NCBI GenBank assembly: GCA_034436375.1
Contig: DAOTVS010000292.1
Span: 1 to 15,105, forward strand
Length of the DNA stretch: 15,105 nt
From: DAOTVS01 sp034436375
Lineage (GTDB): Bacteria > Chloroflexota > Anaerolineae > SpSt-313
Reading direction: 5' to 3'
The notes beneath the pieces are model-generated. The model worked only from the letters and a program-made list of their open reading frames with translations, made no database searches and was not told the origin of the DNA. Shown here in pieces: positions 13,038-15,105 of the stretch. Numbering within the stretch: position 1 is the first letter of the stretch; each line of letters opens with the position of its first letter. The position numbers and the translations under genes are program-made.

Positions 13038-15105
13038 TTGAGCCAACCTGACATGCCTGGCGGCCCGGAATCATCCGTATACTGGCACCAGTTGCCGGTG
13101 CAGGAGGTCGTGCAGAATCTCGAAAGTGACAGTGAGCGTGGCCTCAGCGCCGAGGCGGTCCGCCAGCGTCTGGAGGGCGATGGTCCCAATACGCTGCAGG
13201 AAGCCCCTCTTCCTTCTTTCTGGGCGCTGCTGTTGGATCAGTTCAAGGACTTCCTGGTCCTCATCCTGATTGTCGCCAGCGTTCTTTCCTTCATTCTGGG
13301 AGATACCCTCGAGGGGATGGCGATCGTGGCCATTGTGATCCTGAACGCCACCATTGGGGTGGTGCAGGAGAGCCGCGCCGAGGGCGCCCTGCGCGCCCTG
13401 GGCAAGCTGGCCGCGCCCATGGCCGAGGTCGTGCGCGGAGGCCAGCCGGCCACGGTGCCGGCCAGCGACCTGGTGCGGGGCGATATCGTCCTGTTGCAGA
13501 CGGGCAACCGTGTGCCGGCCGATTTGCGTCTGATCGAGGCCCATAACCTGCGCATCGAAGAGGCCTCGCTCACCGGCGAGTCGCAGCCGGTGGCCAAGCA
13601 CGCCGAAATCCTGGCTGACGGCAATGTCCCCCTGGGCGACCTGCACAACCTGGCCTTTATGGGCACGACGGTCGCCCATGGCCGCGGCAAGGGTGTTGTG
13701 GTAGCTACCGGCATGCGCACGCAGATCGGCCTTATCGCCCGCATGATCCAGGCCTTTGAGAGCGAGCCCACACCTCTGCAGAAGCGGCTTGACAGGCTGG
13801 GTCGCACCCTGGGCTGGGCCGCCCTCGCCATCTGCGGCATTGTCTTCCTGGCCGGATGGATCGACGGCAAGCCGGTGCTGGAGATGCTAATCACGGCCGT
13901 CAGCCTGGCCATTGCCGCCGTGCCTGAGGGCCTGGCCGCCGTTGTGACGATCTGCCTGGCCCTGGGCATGCAACGTATGGTGCGCCGGCACGCGCTGTTG
14001 CGCCGCCTGCCGGCTGTAGAGGCCCTGGGCAGTGCCACCATTATCTGCTCCGACAAGACGGGCACCCTGACCCAGAACGCCATGACGGTGACCCGCCTCT
14101 ATGCCGCCGGCAGTGAGTTCGAGGTCACCGGGCAGGGCTATGACCCAGTGGGCCGATTCCGCCCCGTCGGGGCCAAGGAGTTTATCGAGCCGGGGCCGGC
14201 CCTCCGCCAGTTGCTGCGCATCGGTGCCTATTGCAACGACGCCCGGCTCATCGTCTCGGGGGAATCCAATGGCCACCGCATGTGGCGCATGCACGGTGAC
14301 CCCACCGAGGGCGCCCTGCTGACGGCTGCCGCCAAGGGTGGGGTGGACCCAGAAGCCCTGCTCAAGCGCCATCCGCGCCTGGGTGAGGTGCCCTTTACCG
14401 CAGAGCGCAAGCTCATGACGACCCTGCATCCGGCAGGGGATGGGCGCTATTGCCTCTACACCAAGGGTGCGCCCGAGCGGGTGCTGGAGCGCTGTGATCG
14501 CATCCTGGACGTGCATGGGGTGCGCCCCCTGACCGAGGCCGACCGCCGGCAGGCGCTGGCCGCCAATCAGCGTATGGCGTCCTCGGCCCTGAGGGTGCTG
14601 GGCCTTGCCTACCGGGGGCTCGACCAGGTCCCGGCGGTTGTGGATGAATCGTTGGAGCAAGGGCTCATCTTTGCCGGCCTGCAAGGCATGATCGACCCAC
14701 CGCGACCGGAGGTCATGCCCGCGGTCGACCTCGCCAGGCAGGCCGGCATCCGCTCGGTGATGATCACCGGTGATTACCCGGAAACTGCTGTGGCCGTCGC
14801 GCGCGAGATCGGCTTTCTGGAAGGTCCCGGCGGCGTGCTCACAGGCGCCGACCTTGACGCCATGGACGATGATAAGCTTACGGCTGTGGCAGACAGAGTA
14901 ACCGTCTACGCCCGCACCTCACCCCATCACAAGCTGCGCATTGTGGATGCGCTCAAGCGGTTGGGGCATATCGTTGCCATGACGGGCGACGGCGTCAACG
15001 ACGCCCCAGCCCTCAAGCGCGCCGATATCGGCATCGCCATGGGCATCACCGGCACCGACGTGGCCAAGGAAACAGCGGCCATGATCCTCACCGACGACAA
15101 CTATG
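13038..15105 (+). CDS. P2-type cation-transporting ATPase, partial; probable Mn2+/Ca2+ exporter
   Basis: A membrane cation pump driven by ATP; 689 residues are present and the C-terminus is outside the window. A P-ATPase N-terminal domain (YWHQLPVQEVVQNLESD near 14-30) leads to M1-M2 (about 70-115). The actuator domain has TGES at 179-182, M4 has PEGL at 296-299, and the phosphorylation site is CSDKTGTLT with Asp 339. The nucleotide domain has KGAPE (about 475-479), and the hinge TGDGVNDAP is near 649-657. PEGL without a CPC motif or metal-binding N-terminal domain places it in the P2A Ca2+/Mn2+ group, not the P1B heavy-metal group. The TTG start is chosen because AGGAGG lies 6 nt upstream; the first in-frame ATG is at 13053. 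The riboswitch upstream points to manganese as the regulating, and probably exported, ion. M5-M6 ion ligands cannot be seen. Confidence 0.95.
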   Translation, partial: MSQPDMPGGPESSVYWHQLPVQEVVQNLESDSERGLSAEAVRQRLEGDGPNTLQEAPLPSFWALLLDQFKDFLVLILIVASVLSFILGDTLEGMAIVAIVILNATIGVVQESRAEGALRALGKLAAPMAEVVRGGQPATVPASDLVRGDIVLLQTGNRVPADLRLIEAHNLRIEEASLTGESQPVAKHAEILADGNVPLGDLHNLAFMGTTVAHGRGKGVVVATGMRTQIGLIARMIQAFESEPTPLQKRLDRLGRTLGWAALAICGIVFLAGWIDGKPVLEMLITAVSLAIAAVPEGLAAVVTICLALGMQRMVRRHALLRRLPAVEALGSATIICSDKTGTLTQNAMTVTRLYAAGSEFEVTGQGYDPVGRFRPVGAKEFIEPGPALRQLLRIGAYCNDARLIVSGESNGHRMWRMHGDPTEGALLTAAAKGGVDPEALLKRHPRLGEVPFTAERKLMTTLHPAGDGRYCLYTKGAPERVLERCDRILDVHGVRPLTEADRRQALAANQRMASSALRVLGLAYRGLDQVPAVVDESLEQGLIFAGLQGMIDPPRPEVMPAVDLARQAGIRSVMITGDYPETAVAVAREIGFLEGPGGVLTGADLDAMDDDKLTAVADRVTVYARTSPHHKLRIVDALKRLGHIVAMTGDGVNDAPALKRADIGIAMGITGTDVAKETAAMILTDDNY

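Noticed and set aside
13238..14083. A 281-codon open frame on minus opposite the ATPase
   Set aside because: It is Arg/Ala/Ser-rich without domains and lies fully within the P-type ATPase, whose motifs are certain.
13038..15105. Assignment of the ATPase as a P1B copper or zinc exporter
   Set aside because: M4 has PEGL, not CPC/CPx, and there is no N-terminal heavy-metal-binding domain.

Overview
The window is high-GC bacterial DNA. Its lipoproteins have long Ala/Thr/Pro linkers, its regulators are a multi-domain hybrid kinase and a helix-turn-helix/receiver protein, and it carries many intergenic foldback repeats. This suggests a Chloroflexota bacterium (Anaerolineae-like), but that is an inference from protein style; there is no rRNA or marker gene to prove it.

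Layout: (1) 1-3356, minus strand: a carbohydrate ABC importer operon reading solute-binding lipoprotein, MalF-type permease, MalG-type permease (the last is cut by the window edge). (2) 3618-7026: a convergent pair of signalling genes, a response-regulator-like protein on plus (HTH, degenerate kinase ATPase, receiver) and a membrane hybrid histidine kinase on minus. Their 3' ends overlap by 86 bp. (3) 7150-10873, plus strand: a D-2-hydroxyacid dehydrogenase and two different uroporphyrinogen-decarboxylase-fold proteins. The first has the His-x-Cys...Cys zinc signature of MtaA/CmuA corrinoid methyltransferases; the second lacks it. A 539-bp gap with nested inverted repeats separates these two. 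(4) 10874-12519: a foldback/terminator, a probable small membrane protein on minus, and an SPFH/prohibitin-like membrane protein on plus. (5) 12520-15105: a palindromic repeat, then a promoter, a probable yybP-ykoY (Mn2+) riboswitch with its own intrinsic terminator, and a P2-type cation ATPase that runs off the window end.

How the parts fit: the ABC operon and the response regulator start from back-to-back promoters at about 3497-3535. The histidine kinase and the dehydrogenase start from overlapping divergent promoters at about 7077-7137, and the kinase one is consensus in both boxes. The block from transporter to dehydrogenase/methyltransferase therefore looks like one regulated unit for uptake and use of an unidentified, perhaps sugar- or methoxy-derived, compound; that link is an inference. 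The ATPase unit is separate and looks like a manganese-inducible export module: in the leader, the aptamer's closing helix and the terminator hairpin compete for the same bases. This riboswitch is the strongest regulatory finding in the window.
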